Source: CAVYXZ01 sp965223835 (GTDB taxonomy: Bacteria > Chloroflexota > Anaerolineae > Aggregatilineales > Phototrophicaceae). From it: a stretch of DNA of 64,000 bases. The position numbers and the translations under genes were made by a program. The stretch spans positions 3,348,001 through 3,412,000 of the forward strand of contig CBDCXQ010000001.1 in assembly GCA_965223835.1 (NCBI GenBank), written 5' to 3'. Positions 35,111 to 44,036 of the stretch are shown piece by piece. The notes beneath the pieces are model-generated. The model saw only the letters and a program-made list of their open reading frames with translations, was not told the origin of the DNA and ran no database searches. The first letter of the stretch is position 1. Every line of letters begins with the position of its first letter.

Positions 35111-36811
35111 CTAAAACAGTCCAACCACGTTCCCATCTTCATCAATATCGACGTTCTCCGCCGCCGGATGATCGGCCAGTCCGGGCATGGTCCGCATGTC
35201 GCCACACAGGGGATAGATAAATCCCGCGCCGACACTGGCCCGCACTTCCCGAATCGGCAATGTAAAGCCTATCGGGGCACCCTTCAGTGTCGGATCATGA
35301 CTCAGGCTCAGGTGCGTTTTCGCCATACAGATGGGCAGGTTGCCAAAGCCATTCGCCTCATAATCACGAATCTGCCGTTCGGCCTGCGCATCATAGCTTA
35401 CAGCCGCCGCCCCGTAGACTTTCGTCGCAATCGCTTCAATTTTGGCTTTAATCGGCAGATCCACATCATACAGGAATTTAAACTCGCTGGGGCTTTCTGC
35501 CGCGCTCACCACCATCTCGGCCAGCTCAGTAGCGCCCACGCCACCCTGGGCGTGATGTCGGGCTTCGGCGGCTCCCAATGCCCCGGCCTCGACTGCCAGC
35601 CGTTTGATCGCTTCGATTTCATCTGCATGATCGCTTTCAAACACGTTGATCGCCACCACTGGTGTCACGCCATGTAGCGCCAGATTCTCAATCTGCTTAA
35701 TCATATTGGCTGCGCCAATTTCGACATCGCCGACATTGCGTTCTAGCATTTCCGGCGGCAGCGCTTTCCCGGCGACGATCTTGTACCTGTCACTATGCGA
35801 TTTCAGTGCCCGCACCGTCACCACCAGCACTGCCGCATCGGGCTTCAAGCCGCTGTAGCGACACTTGATATTAAAGAACTTCTCTGCGCCGATAGCCGCC
35901 CCAAAACCGGATTCCGTAATCAGGTAATCCGCACATTTAATGCCGATCATGTCCGCCAGCACACTACTGTTGCCATGCGCGATATTGGCGAACGGCCCAG
36001 CATGTACCAGCGCCGGGGTATTTTCCAGCGTTTGTAGCAGATTGGGGCGCAATGCATCTTTCATCAGCACGGTCATCGCCCCCGCTGCACCGATTTGTTC
36101 CGCTGTGACTGGCTCCTTATTCGTCGTCAGCCCAATCACAATCCGGCCAAACCGTTCACGCATGTCCTGCAATGAGGTTGTCAGGGCCAGAATCGCCATG
36201 ACTTCACTGGCAACGGCAATGTCAAACCCGGTCTGGCGCATGATACCATCAAACTTGCCGCCCAAACCAATAATAATGTTGCGCAACGACCGGTCGTTCA
36301 TATCGACGACCCGCTTCCAGGTGATGCTGTCCGGGTCAATATTGAGCGGATTACCGCGCATAAGCTTGTTATCAATCATCGCCGCCAGGAGATTATTGGC
36401 CGCGCTGACCGCATGAATATCACCGGTCAGGTGCAGGTTAAACGTCTCCATCGGCACCACCTGTGAATACCCCCCACCGGCTGCCCCGCCTTTTATCCCA
36501 AATGTCGGCCCCTGTGACGGTTGGCGCAGCGCAATCACCGACCGTTTGCCGATGTGCTTCATGGCTTGGCCCAGGCCGACCGTTGTGGTTGATTTACCCT
36601 CGCCCAGCGGCGTCGGCGTCACGGCGGTGACATCAATATACCTGGCATTGGGTCGACCTTTAATCTTATCCAGCACATCCAACCGCAACTTGGCGACATA
36701 TGGCGACCCAAAAATATCCAGGTCATCAGGTTCCAATTCCATTTGTGCCGCGATGTCATGGATATGGTGCAAACTCGCTTGTTGGGCAATTGCTAAATCG
36801 GAAAGCATCAT
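35111..36811 (-). CDS. fhs: Formate--tetrahydrofolate ligase
   Basis: 566 residues. Makes 10-formyltetrahydrofolate from formate, ATP and tetrahydrofolate in the cytoplasm. Seen: VTAVTPTPLGEGKSTTTVGL, the ATP-binding P-loop near residues 62-78; RQPSQGPTFGIKGGAAGGGY near residue 98; ALVHAGPFANIAHGNSS near residue 270; and the C-terminal region ending GLADHPAAENVDIDEDGNV. Length matches the family. Two ATGs in a row follow GAAGAGGTAGG. The single-carbon role fits either purine synthesis or formate assimilation; other Wood-Ljungdahl genes are not in the window. Confidence 0.95.
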   Translation of the reverse strand: MMLSDLAIAQQASLHHIHDIAAQMELEPDDLDIFGSPYVAKLRLDVLDKIKGRPNARYIDVTAVTPTPLGEGKSTTTVGLGQAMKHIGKRSVIALRQPSQGPTFGIKGGAAGGGYSQVVPMETFNLHLTGDIHAVSAANNLLAAMIDNKLMRGNPLNIDPDSITWKRVVDMNDRSLRNIIIGLGGKFDGIMRQTGFDIAVASEVMAILALTTSLQDMRERFGRIVIGLTTNKEPVTAEQIGAAGAMTVLMKDALRPNLLQTLENTPALVHAGPFANIAHGNSSVLADMIGIKCADYLITESGFGAAIGAEKFFNIKCRYSGLKPDAAVLVVTVRALKSHSDRYKIVAGKALPPEMLERNVGDVEIGAANMIKQIENLALHGVTPVVAINVFESDHADEIEAIKRLAVEAGALGAAEARHHAQGGVGATELAEMVVSAAESPSEFKFLYDVDLPIKAKIEAIATKVYGAAAVSYDAQAERQIRDYEANGFGNLPICMAKTHLSLSHDPTLKGAPIGFTLPIREVRASVGAGFIYPLCGDMRTMPGLADHPAAENVDIDEDGNVVGLF

Positions 36812-36937
36812 TAACCTACCTCTTCTGAAAAGCCTTTAAGTCAAAATATTCATGCCTCCAGTTTAGCAGGGAAATACATTCGCGCTGGGCGTATCTATCC
36901 AGCATGTCATGTGAAATTTGTAACCTATTGGCCCAGC

Positions 36938-37567
36938 CTACGCGCTACGAAAACTCAATGTTGGTGTCAACGTTTCGGTTGCAGTCGGTGTCGGAGTCAA
37001 TGTTGGCGTAGCCGTCGCCTGGGGATCAATCGTCGCGGTTGGCGCTGGCGTCAGGGTCAGCGTGGCCGTCGCTGATGGTACTGGCGTCACCGTTGGCAGA
37101 CGCGTTACCGTCTTGCTGGGTGTCAGGGTGGGATTCAAGGCCCGAATCACGGTCTCATGCATAAATGCGAATTCAATCCGCCGCGTTTCCGGGTTGCCAT
37201 CAACGACGTACCACTCATCATCATCCAGCGCCCGGTCAATCATGCAGACCCGTGTCCCTTCCGACCAACTGGTAACAATGGGCGAATTCGTCGATGCGCG
37301 TTCGCGCACGATCGCACTGCGCACCGATACCACAAACTGTTTACAATCGGGTATTGGGGTAAATGACGGTCGCAAGGTTGGACGAGGTGCAGATAGGATG
37401 CGATCGGCGGTTGCTGAGGCGACGATCTCAGCTTGCTGGGTCGCCTCAATAATCCCCAGGCCACCGGCTTGCAAGTAGCTCCGCAGGCCCTGCCAAAGAT
37501 AATATGCGCCTAAAATGATGGCGATTGCCACGAGAAAAACCAACCAGGCGGGTGTTGATTGACGCAC
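36938..37567 (-). CDS. Membrane-anchored SH3-like protein with Pro/Thr-rich tail
   Basis: 209 residues, GTG start with GAGG upstream. One N-terminal membrane segment (LVFLVAIAIILGAYYLW) places the rest outside. Residues about 75-140 look like a bacterial SH3 domain (VVSVRSAIVRERASTNSPIV, EWYVVDG). The last 60 residues are a low-complexity Thr/Pro/Ala tail (LTPAPTATIDPQATATPT), a style common in Chloroflexota surface proteins. Function unknown; peptidoglycan or surface binding is likely. Confidence 0.65.
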   Translation of the reverse strand: MRQSTPAWLVFLVAIAIILGAYYLWQGLRSYLQAGGLGIIEATQQAEIVASATADRILSAPRPTLRPSFTPIPDCKQFVVSVRSAIVRERASTNSPIVTSWSEGTRVCMIDRALDDDEWYVVDGNPETRRIEFAFMHETVIRALNPTLTPSKTVTRLPTVTPVPSATATLTLTPAPTATIDPQATATPTLTPTPTATETLTPTLSFRSA

Positions 37568-37640
37568 AAAGACCTCATGAGCACCATTTACAATCTGGCT
37601 GTTTTACCAGCAAACCAGCCTGCTGCCAATACACCGCAGG

Positions 37641-38723
37641 TCAAACGTTGTTTTCGCTTAAGCCCGTGATTGTGTACAACGTCAGAGGATCACGCTTACC
37701 CCGAATGATGACTGGATCATGCTGGGCTGCTTCAACCTGGTCTGCTACCTGTGCATACGTTGTTTCACCAACGAGAATCTCCCCATCCTGCGCGATCCCT
37801 TGCAGGCGATGGGCGGTGTTCACTGTGTCACCAATCACGGTGTAACTCATCACGCGTTCACTACCCACATTACCAACCGCCGCCTCACCACTATATAGGC
37901 CAATACCCAACCCTAACTGCTGAACATCCTCACGCGGCAGCGAATCGCGAATATCAACGAAAACCGACCGTAATTCTAATGCAGCCCGGACAGCGTTTAA
38001 CGTATCGTGTCCGGTAGCAACCGGCGCACCAAAGAACGCCACAATTTCATCGCCAACATATTTATCAAAAGTGCCGTTGTGACGAAAAATCACCTCCGTC
38101 ATTTGTTTAAAAAAGTGATTTAATAGCGACAGTACATCCCGCGCCGCATGCTGCTCCGCAAACGCGGTAAACCCCCGAATATCGGAAAACATCACCGTAA
38201 CATAGCGCGTTTCACCGCCCAGTTTGAGGTGCTTCTCTGGCTCTGCCAGGATCGTCTCAGTGAGGTGATTGTTGACATAACGGCTTAAGATTCGCCGCAG
38301 CAGCCGATTCCGATCCTCAACTTCATCATGTAACCGTTTGATCCGCAGCAAATTCTTCACGCGGGTGAGCATCATCAAAGCGGTAAACGGCTTGGAAATA
38401 AAATCATCTGCTCCCGCATTGATCGCTTCGAGCTTATCCTCTTCACTTTCCAGCGCCGTGACCATCACCACTGGCGAGAATTTGGTCGCATCATCAATTT
38501 TTAATTGCCGACAGACATCATACCCATTCATACCCTGCATCCGCACGTCCAACAATATCAAGTCTGGGGGAGTCGCCTGAGCCAGTTCTAGCGCTTTAGC
38601 ACCATTATGTGCGACTATTACATCATAATTCGCCCCCATAAGATGTGCTTCCATCACTTCGCGATTCATCCAGTCATCATCTACTACCAGAATTAGGGGC
38701 GTTTTGCCGGCTGTTTCGTTCAC
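37641..38723 (-). CDS. Response regulator with adenylate/guanylate cyclase domain
   Basis: 360 residues. Receiver domain at about 10-125: LILVVDDDWMN acidic pocket, phospho-Asp in LILLDVRMQGMNG near residue 56, and the Lys in ISKPF near 108. A helical linker leads to a class III cyclase domain at about 165-350 with TVMFSDIRGFTAFAE and FDKYVGDEIVAFFGAP supplying the two metal-binding Asp, and YTVIGDTVNTAHRL near 300. It should make cAMP or cGMP in response to phosphorylation. GTG 38723 is preferred; TTG 38726 is the alternative. No kinase is adjacent, but one lies 1.8 kb away. Confidence 0.9.
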   Translation of the reverse strand: MNETAGKTPLILVVDDDWMNREVMEAHLMGANYDVIVAHNGAKALELAQATPPDLILLDVRMQGMNGYDVCRQLKIDDATKFSPVVMVTALESEEDKLEAINAGADDFISKPFTALMMLTRVKNLLRIKRLHDEVEDRNRLLRRILSRYVNNHLTETILAEPEKHLKLGGETRYVTVMFSDIRGFTAFAEQHAARDVLSLLNHFFKQMTEVIFRHNGTFDKYVGDEIVAFFGAPVATGHDTLNAVRAALELRSVFVDIRDSLPREDVQQLGLGIGLYSGEAAVGNVGSERVMSYTVIGDTVNTAHRLQGIAQDGEILVGETTYAQVADQVEAAQHDPVIIRGKRDPLTLYTITGLSENNV

Positions 38724-38806
38724 CAAAATTCCATCCCACTCGTGGTCGGTTCCAACTTAATTGTATGCCAGATACGTGTTTCAAACGTTATCTTTTTGCA
38801 AGGCTT

Positions 38807-38825
38807 TTTGACTAGAGTAGTCAAA
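38807..38825. promoter_or_regulatory. Perfect palindrome in divergent promoter region
   Basis: TTTGACTA and TAGTCAAA flank GAG: eight-base arms, three-base centre. It lies between the divergently read cyclase and membrane-protein genes, 30 bases before the proposed ATG of the latter, a typical operator position. No regulator can be assigned. Confidence 0.45.
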
Positions 38826-38855
38826 GTTTGTTAGCCAATGAAGGATTCCCACTTC

Positions 38856-40433
38856 ATGACAACGGTATCACGTCGCGCTTATACTTTGACACTCTTCCTG
38901 ATTTTGTGCCTGTGTTATGGCTATTTCATGCCACGCTGGGCTGATTGGGGCGCAAACTCGCGGGCGAACCTCGTCTACGCGGTTGGCGATCAGGGTGTGC
39001 TTTACATTGACGACTATCATGAAAACACCGGCGATAAAGCCTGCTTCGCGGGACTTGACTATGTTGGCGAAACACCCTGCGAAGACGGCCACTACTACAC
39101 CGATAAATCGATTGGCCCTTCACTGGTCGCATTACCCTTCTACCTGGTCTTCAAAAATATCGCGGCCCTACCGCCAGTTGAACGGATCATCGAAAGCGGT
39201 GCCGGGCTTGGTAATCTCACCGATACACTCAATCCCGAAGGCGAAGGTATCCGACCAGACGCAGTGTACCAGGCAATGGCGCTGACGTTTATTACCTTCT
39301 TTGCGATGTCGATTCCGTCGGCCATTATGGGGGTCGTGTTGTTCCTGTTTGCGGCACGCTTTACTCAAAAAGATGGTCATGCCTTTATGCTGGCGCTGGC
39401 CTACGGCTTAGGTACTATCGCCATGCCGTACAGCATGGCGCTTTATCAGCACCAGATGGCAGCCTTTGGCGCATTCGTCGGTTTCTTCTTACTGTGGCGC
39501 GTCATCTACGAAGATGCCAGTTTGAACTGGTTATGGATGATTGGGATTCTGTTTAGTCTCGCGGTAATCACCGAATATCCCATTGTGCTGGCGCTGGGGC
39601 TTATCGTGCTATGGGCTTTTATTCGGATGCCGAATCGTTTGGCCCTGTGGCGCATGATTCTTGCAGGCATTCCATTGGGATTGTTATTCGCCGCCTATAA
39701 TTTCGCCATCTTCGAAACTCCACTCCCGGTCGGCTACAACTATTCGATCAATTGGCAGACCGAACATGAAACCGGTTTTCTCAGCCTGACCACGCCGTCA
39801 CTGGTGCGTTATTATGGCCTGATGTTCAGCCCGGTACGCGGCATCTTTATTTTGTCACCCGTTTTGCTGTTGTTCTTCCCCGGCATTGTCATGCTCTGGC
39901 AGCAACGTAAAGATCAACGCGGGGTCGCAATCTTGCTGGCGTTGGTTTTCGCGACCTTCTTTAGCTATAATGCCTCCAGCGTGATGTGGTGGGGCGGCTT
40001 TACAGTCGGTCCTCGCTATCTTGTGCCACTGCTACCGTTCATGATGTTGCCCGCCAGCTTCGCCTTGGACTGGTTATTCAATCGAAGGTGGGGCCGGATT
40101 CTTGGTGGGTTTATGATCGCGGTTGGAATATTCTCGGTGGGCGCATTATCCATTGCCGGACAACAATGGCCGCCGATTGAATTATTCCCGTTCACATTTG
40201 CTGAGATGAATTCAACCTTCCCGCTGATGGATTACGCGCTGCCGCTGTTGGCACAGGGCGATGTGGCACGCAATTATGGTGGTATCTTGCTGAACCTGCC
40301 GGGTCTCGCCAGCCTGCTGCCACTCCTTATTGCGGTGCTAGGAATTCTGCTCGTGGTGCCCCGAATATTGAGCCACAATTCACCCCGACGGCGGCCCAAC
40401 ACCCTGGAACAGGCAACGGAACCATCAGGCTAA
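38856..40433 (+). CDS. Polytopic membrane protein, GT-C glycosyltransferase-like
   Basis: 525 residues with about eleven hydrophobic segments. After the first helix an acidic loop (VLYIDDYHENTGDKACF, then YYTDKSIGPSLVALPFYLVF) resembles the first extracytoplasmic loop of PMT/GT39-like GT-C enzymes, where an Asp is catalytic. The chain ends in a basic tail. The function is inferred only from topology and that loop. ATG 38856 has AAGGA nine bases upstream; ATG 38838 has no ribosome site. Confidence 0.6.
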   Translation: MTTVSRRAYTLTLFLILCLCYGYFMPRWADWGANSRANLVYAVGDQGVLYIDDYHENTGDKACFAGLDYVGETPCEDGHYYTDKSIGPSLVALPFYLVFKNIAALPPVERIIESGAGLGNLTDTLNPEGEGIRPDAVYQAMALTFITFFAMSIPSAIMGVVLFLFAARFTQKDGHAFMLALAYGLGTIAMPYSMALYQHQMAAFGAFVGFFLLWRVIYEDASLNWLWMIGILFSLAVITEYPIVLALGLIVLWAFIRMPNRLALWRMILAGIPLGLLFAAYNFAIFETPLPVGYNYSINWQTEHETGFLSLTTPSLVRYYGLMFSPVRGIFILSPVLLLFFPGIVMLWQQRKDQRGVAILLALVFATFFSYNASSVMWWGGFTVGPRYLVPLLPFMMLPASFALDWLFNRRWGRILGGFMIAVGIFSVGALSIAGQQWPPIELFPFTFAEMNSTFPLMDYALPLLAQGDVARNYGGILLNLPGLASLLPLLIAVLGILLVVPRILSHNSPRRRPNTLEQATEPSG

Positions 40434-40495
40434 GGCGATCACTGGTTCCGAAGTATTGAGTTGAGCGTTTGGAAATTCCTTCAAGTGCAATATTT

Positions 40496-42037
40496 TCAGG
40501 CTTGTGGCACGGTGATTACAAAGGCTGCCCCGCCTTCGGGAGCAGGCTGATATATAATCTCACCATCGTGAATAGAGACCATTCGATTCACAATCGCCAG
40601 ACCCAGACCGGTTCCATGTGCTTTCGTCGTCGTTAGAGGCTCAAACAACGTATCCTGGACTTCTGCGGGTACGCCCGGCCCATCATCGGAAATTGTAAAC
40701 TGAATCCGCTTATCTGCGGTGAGTTCCGCCCGCACCATAACCTGAGAACCGCCATGTTCTTCAATCGCATCCACCGCATTATTGACCAGATTTTGAAACA
40801 CTCGTGAAAAGCGTTGTTCATCAATGTATACGTAATGACCGGCGGCGGCTGAACAATCGACAACAATCCTGGCACCCCGTTTAAGGCCCGGCGGATTCAG
40901 CAGACCTTCAATTTCTTCCATATAGGCGCCAATCTTTACCGAGGTACGATTGACCTTTTCATCATCACGGGCATAATCCAGAATTTCCTGTGCCATTGCA
41001 GAAAACGTCGTCACATAGTTGATGATCTGGGTTGCATACTCATAGATTTCTTCATTGGTCAGGCCTCCCTCCTGGAGAATACCGGCATAACCCATGACGA
41101 TTCCCAGCGGATTGCGCATATCGTGCACCAACCCACCGACAATCTGACCGATCAAACTTAAGCGCTCCGCCTTGCTCAAATCATCGCGGGTTGATTGCAA
41201 CTCAATAAGAGTGTCTTCCAATTCTTGATTACGCCATGCCAGTGAATCCCACAGGCGTGCTGCTCTAACAAACAGCGCAGTATTGTGAGATAGTGTAGTT
41301 AACAACTTGACATCATTGGCGCTAAAGAGGCGATGCGGTTGGCCTTCATGCATCAACATCAATACGCCCAATCGCTCATCGTTCGACCGCAGGGGTGCAC
41401 AAATGACCCGGCCACCTTCAAACAATTGGGTGCTATCGTAGGCATACAGCGTGCTTAAGGCCAATTCGCGGGCACGACCTTGCCAGAATTGTTCATCGTT
41501 CCGGCGGCCAAAATGACTGATTGGTCGCAAGGTTGATTCGTCTTCATCATGTAGATAAATGACGCCAGCTTCCGCCTGCAAGATGCGATTGGTCTCTTCC
41601 AAAACGGCCCGCATTATCTCCTCAACCGAGAGTTTCTGACTCGAAATTACGGCTACGAGATCATAAATCAGGTTAAGCTCATCATAGCGTTCCAAAACTT
41701 CATCAGCGATCTGCCGCCGCCGCGAGGTCTCGGTTGCGGTTAGAGCCAGCGCATTTGCCAGATAATCGACAGCAGCCTGACCCTGGTCATCAACCGGTTC
41801 ACAGGCCCCGACCAGCCCAATTTCACGACCATCAACGACAATAGGCGCAAAGATGGATGGCTCATGACAAGCATTGTCTCCGTAAAACGTAGTTCCCAGA
41901 GTGTCCTGTACAACAATTAAACCCTGCAAGCCCAATAATGATTCCAGTGGCTCAACCAGGGCACGCAGAGTCTTCTTTGGTAACAGAGCACGAAATTGGC
42001 TGCTATTCACGGGTGTTTGCAACTCATGTATTGTCAT
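40496..42037 (-). CDS. GAF-domain sensor histidine kinase
   Basis: 513 residues, soluble. An N-terminal region of about 110 residues is followed by a GAF domain near 125-260 (ELNLIYDLVAVISSQKLSVE onward), a coiled-coil, the phosphoacceptor GLVHDMRNPLGIVMGYAGIL near 310, and an ATPase domain with N box LVNNAVDAIEEHGG, G1 ISDDGPGVP and G2 GTGLGLAIVNR. It should sense a cytoplasmic signal. The response regulator gene lies 32 bases upstream, so the two are a pair. ATG 42037 follows a weak ribosome site; GTG 42043 is also possible. Confidence 0.92.
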   Translation of the reverse strand: MTIHELQTPVNSSQFRALLPKKTLRALVEPLESLLGLQGLIVVQDTLGTTFYGDNACHEPSIFAPIVVDGREIGLVGACEPVDDQGQAAVDYLANALALTATETSRRRQIADEVLERYDELNLIYDLVAVISSQKLSVEEIMRAVLEETNRILQAEAGVIYLHDEDESTLRPISHFGRRNDEQFWQGRARELALSTLYAYDSTQLFEGGRVICAPLRSNDERLGVLMLMHEGQPHRLFSANDVKLLTTLSHNTALFVRAARLWDSLAWRNQELEDTLIELQSTRDDLSKAERLSLIGQIVGGLVHDMRNPLGIVMGYAGILQEGGLTNEEIYEYATQIINYVTTFSAMAQEILDYARDDEKVNRTSVKIGAYMEEIEGLLNPPGLKRGARIVVDCSAAAGHYVYIDEQRFSRVFQNLVNNAVDAIEEHGGSQVMVRAELTADKRIQFTISDDGPGVPAEVQDTLFEPLTTTKAHGTGLGLAIVNRMVSIHDGEIIYQPAPEGGAAFVITVPQA

Positions 42038-42069
42038 TAGCACCTGCTTAATTATACGGCACGCTCGTG

Positions 42070-42459
42070 CTATTCACTCCAGAGCGTGTTAAGCTGCGCA
42101 ATGAGTCCCGACGGATTAAATGGTTTGGTCATGAAACTATTTGCGCCAATAGCCTGTGCTTGTTCACGATCCGTATTGTGTCCCCTCGCTGTCAGGATTA
42201 TGATATATGGATCATAATCGGGCATCGCCCGCAACTCCCGACAAACATCATAACCGTTCATTTTGGGTAACAACAGATCCAGCAGAATGAGATCAGGTCG
42301 CTCCTCACCCGCAATATCTAACGCTTCCTCGCCGTCTTCCGCGTTGAGTATATCTATCGGCGCAAAATCAGTACGTTCCAAAACCTGACTCAACAAAATT
42401 CTGGTCAGATCTTCATCATCCACAATAAGGACACGTTTTGTCCCATTTTTATTGTTCAT
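42070..42459 (-). CDS. Single-domain response regulator
   Basis: 129 residues, a receiver domain without output domain. VLIVDDEDLTR supplies the acidic pocket, LILLDLLLPKMNG the phospho-Asp near residue 59, and FMTKPFNP the conserved Lys near 112. It precedes the GAF kinase in the same transcript. Single-domain receivers usually relay phosphate or act through protein contacts; the cyclase-type regulator nearby is a possible downstream element. Confidence 0.92.
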   Translation of the reverse strand: MNNKNGTKRVLIVDDEDLTRILLSQVLERTDFAPIDILNAEDGEEALDIAGEERPDLILLDLLLPKMNGYDVCRELRAMPDYDPYIIILTARGHNTDREQAQAIGANSFMTKPFNPSGLIAQLNTLWSE

Positions 42460-42497
42460 ATTTCAACTACTGATTGTAATATTCCTCGCATTTCCTT

Positions 42498-42503
42498 ATT
42501 ATA
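42498..42503 (-). promoter_or_regulatory. Possible -10 element of response regulator/kinase operon
   Basis: TATAAT on the minus strand, 39 bases before the response-regulator start. No convincing -35 box is placed upstream. Confidence 0.3.
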
Positions 42504-42572
42504 TCCGAAGGAATTTAAGAAAACCCACTCATTAGTTATGAATTTATTCCGAAAGTTTCGTATTTAAGCCCC

Positions 42573-42602
42573 AAAACAAGAAGGGCGCGGTAGCGCACCC
42601 TT
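42573..42602 (-). terminator. Terminator after icd
   Basis: On the minus strand, AAGGG-TG-CGC and GCG-CCCTT form a stem with a two-base bulge around a TACC loop, followed by CTTGTTTT. It lies 31 bases after the isocitrate dehydrogenase stop. Confidence 0.55.
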
Positions 42603-42632
42603 CCCAAATTCTAATGCTTTTATAATCTTAAG

Positions 42633-43883
42633 CTAACCCATGTTGTCGATGATCGCGGTCGCAAAAGCGCTGGTCGCCACTTCGGTCGCGCCGTCCATTT
42701 GTCGCGCGAAGTCATAGGTAACGACTTTCTGCTTGAGGGTTTTCTCATACCCAACTGTAATTAAATCTGCCGCCTCGTTCCAGCCCAGGTGTTCGAGCAT
42801 CATCACACCGCTGAACAATAGCGAACCGGGATTCACTTTATCCAGGTTCGTATATTTGGGTGCGGTGCCATGCGTCGCTTCAAACAACGCAATCTCGTCA
42901 CCAACATTAGCCCCCGGTGCGATACCAACACCACCGACTTCTGCTGCCAGCGCATCACTCAGATAATCCCCATTTAAGTTGGTCGTTGCAATGACATCAT
43001 GTTCGCGGGGCCGCAACAACATCTTCTGGAACATAATGTCGGCAATAACATCTTGAATTAGAATCTTGCCTTCCGGCACCTGGCCGCCATGATTGGCTGC
43101 CACATCATCCCAGGAGATGGTCTCGGCAGCAAATTCTTCCTGAGCCAGCTCGTACCCCCAGTTCACGAAAGCACCTTCGGTGAATTTCTGGATATTTCCC
43201 TTATGGACCAATGTCACACTCTTGCGACCCCGCTCAATCGCGTATCGAATCGCCGCCCGAATAAGTCGTTTACTACCAAACGCGCTGACCGGCTTAATCC
43301 CCAGCCCAGCCCCTTCGAAGAAGCTGGTAACGCCCAATTCTTCGCGCAAGAATGCTGCCAATTTTTCATTTTCCGGCGTGCCCGATTCGTATTCAATACC
43401 GGCATAAATGTCTTCCGTGTTCTCGCGGAAGATTACGACATCGACATCTTGTGGTTGCTTCAGGGGGCTGGGCACACCCTCGTACCAGCGCACCGGACGA
43501 ATGCAACTATACAAATCAAGTACCTGGCGCAGCGTCACATTTAAACTGCGGAAGCCACCACCGACGGGTGTCGTCAACGGCCCTTTGATACCGACCAGGA
43601 ATTCGCGTAATGCATCAAACGTCTCTTCCGGCATATAATCGCCATCGTATATTCCGGCGGCCTTTTCACCCGAATACACTTCCATCCAGGCGATTTTGCG
43701 GTTGCCGTTGTAAGCTTTCTCGACCGCTGCATCCCAAATCCGTTTACTCGCGGTCATAATATCGTAGCCGATACCATCACCTTCAATAAATAACAGGATG
43801 GGGTTATCCGGCACGTTTAAACGACCGTTCGTTGCCGTAATTTTTGTGCCAGTCGTCGGCACAATAATCTTCTCAAAGCCCAT
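42633..43883 (-). CDS. icd: NADP-dependent isocitrate dehydrogenase
   Basis: 416 residues. Oxidises isocitrate to 2-oxoglutarate in the citric acid cycle. Seen: LLFIEGDGIGYDIM at the N terminus; GGGFRSLNVTLRQVLDLYSC near residue 108, which contains the substrate-binding and phosphorylatable Ser known from the E. coli enzyme; FRENTEDIYAGIE near 155; and ATHGTAPKYTNLDKVNPGS near 340, whose Lys-Tyr pair marks NADP specificity. AAGGAG precedes the ATG at moderate distance. An extended -10 promoter lies 50 bases upstream, and a terminator follows. Confidence 0.96.
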   Translation of the reverse strand: MGFEKIIVPTTGTKITATNGRLNVPDNPILLFIEGDGIGYDIMTASKRIWDAAVEKAYNGNRKIAWMEVYSGEKAAGIYDGDYMPEETFDALREFLVGIKGPLTTPVGGGFRSLNVTLRQVLDLYSCIRPVRWYEGVPSPLKQPQDVDVVIFRENTEDIYAGIEYESGTPENEKLAAFLREELGVTSFFEGAGLGIKPVSAFGSKRLIRAAIRYAIERGRKSVTLVHKGNIQKFTEGAFVNWGYELAQEEFAAETISWDDVAANHGGQVPEGKILIQDVIADIMFQKMLLRPREHDVIATTNLNGDYLSDALAAEVGGVGIAPGANVGDEIALFEATHGTAPKYTNLDKVNPGSLLFSGVMMLEHLGWNEAADLITVGYEKTLKQKVVTYDFARQMDGATEVATSAFATAIIDNMG

Positions 43884-43932
43884 TAGTAACTTGACTCCTT
43901 AGTATACATTTATCGCCAAATGAACAGCGCCG

Positions 43933-43941
43933 ATTATAGCA
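43933..43941 (-). promoter_or_regulatory. Extended -10 promoter of icd
   Basis: TGCTATAAT on the minus strand (TG-n-TATAAT), 50 bases upstream of the icd ATG. The -35 region is weak, as usual for this class. Confidence 0.5.
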
Positions 43942-43970
43942 CACAAACGAAACCCGCTCAGACCCATTTC

Positions 43971-43999
43971 TTGTGGGGAAATCAACCCCCGACTATAAT
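43971..43999 (+). promoter_or_regulatory. Promoter of gene at 44037
   Basis: TTGTGG (43971-43976) and a perfect TATAAT (43994-43999) are spaced by 17 bases, 37 bases before the ATG. It is back to back with the icd promoter. Confidence 0.5.
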
Positions 44000-44036
44000 C
44001 ATCCTAGCACATTTGCACAGGGAACGAGGGTGCGGC

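Noticed and set aside
35168..36416. Long + strand ORFs over the formate-THF ligase gene
   Set aside because: Antisense shadows of a strongly conserved gene, with no domain or ribosome site of their own.
43089..43544. 151-codon + strand ORF opposite icd
   Set aside because: Overlaps the isocitrate dehydrogenase gene fully and shows no protein-like features.
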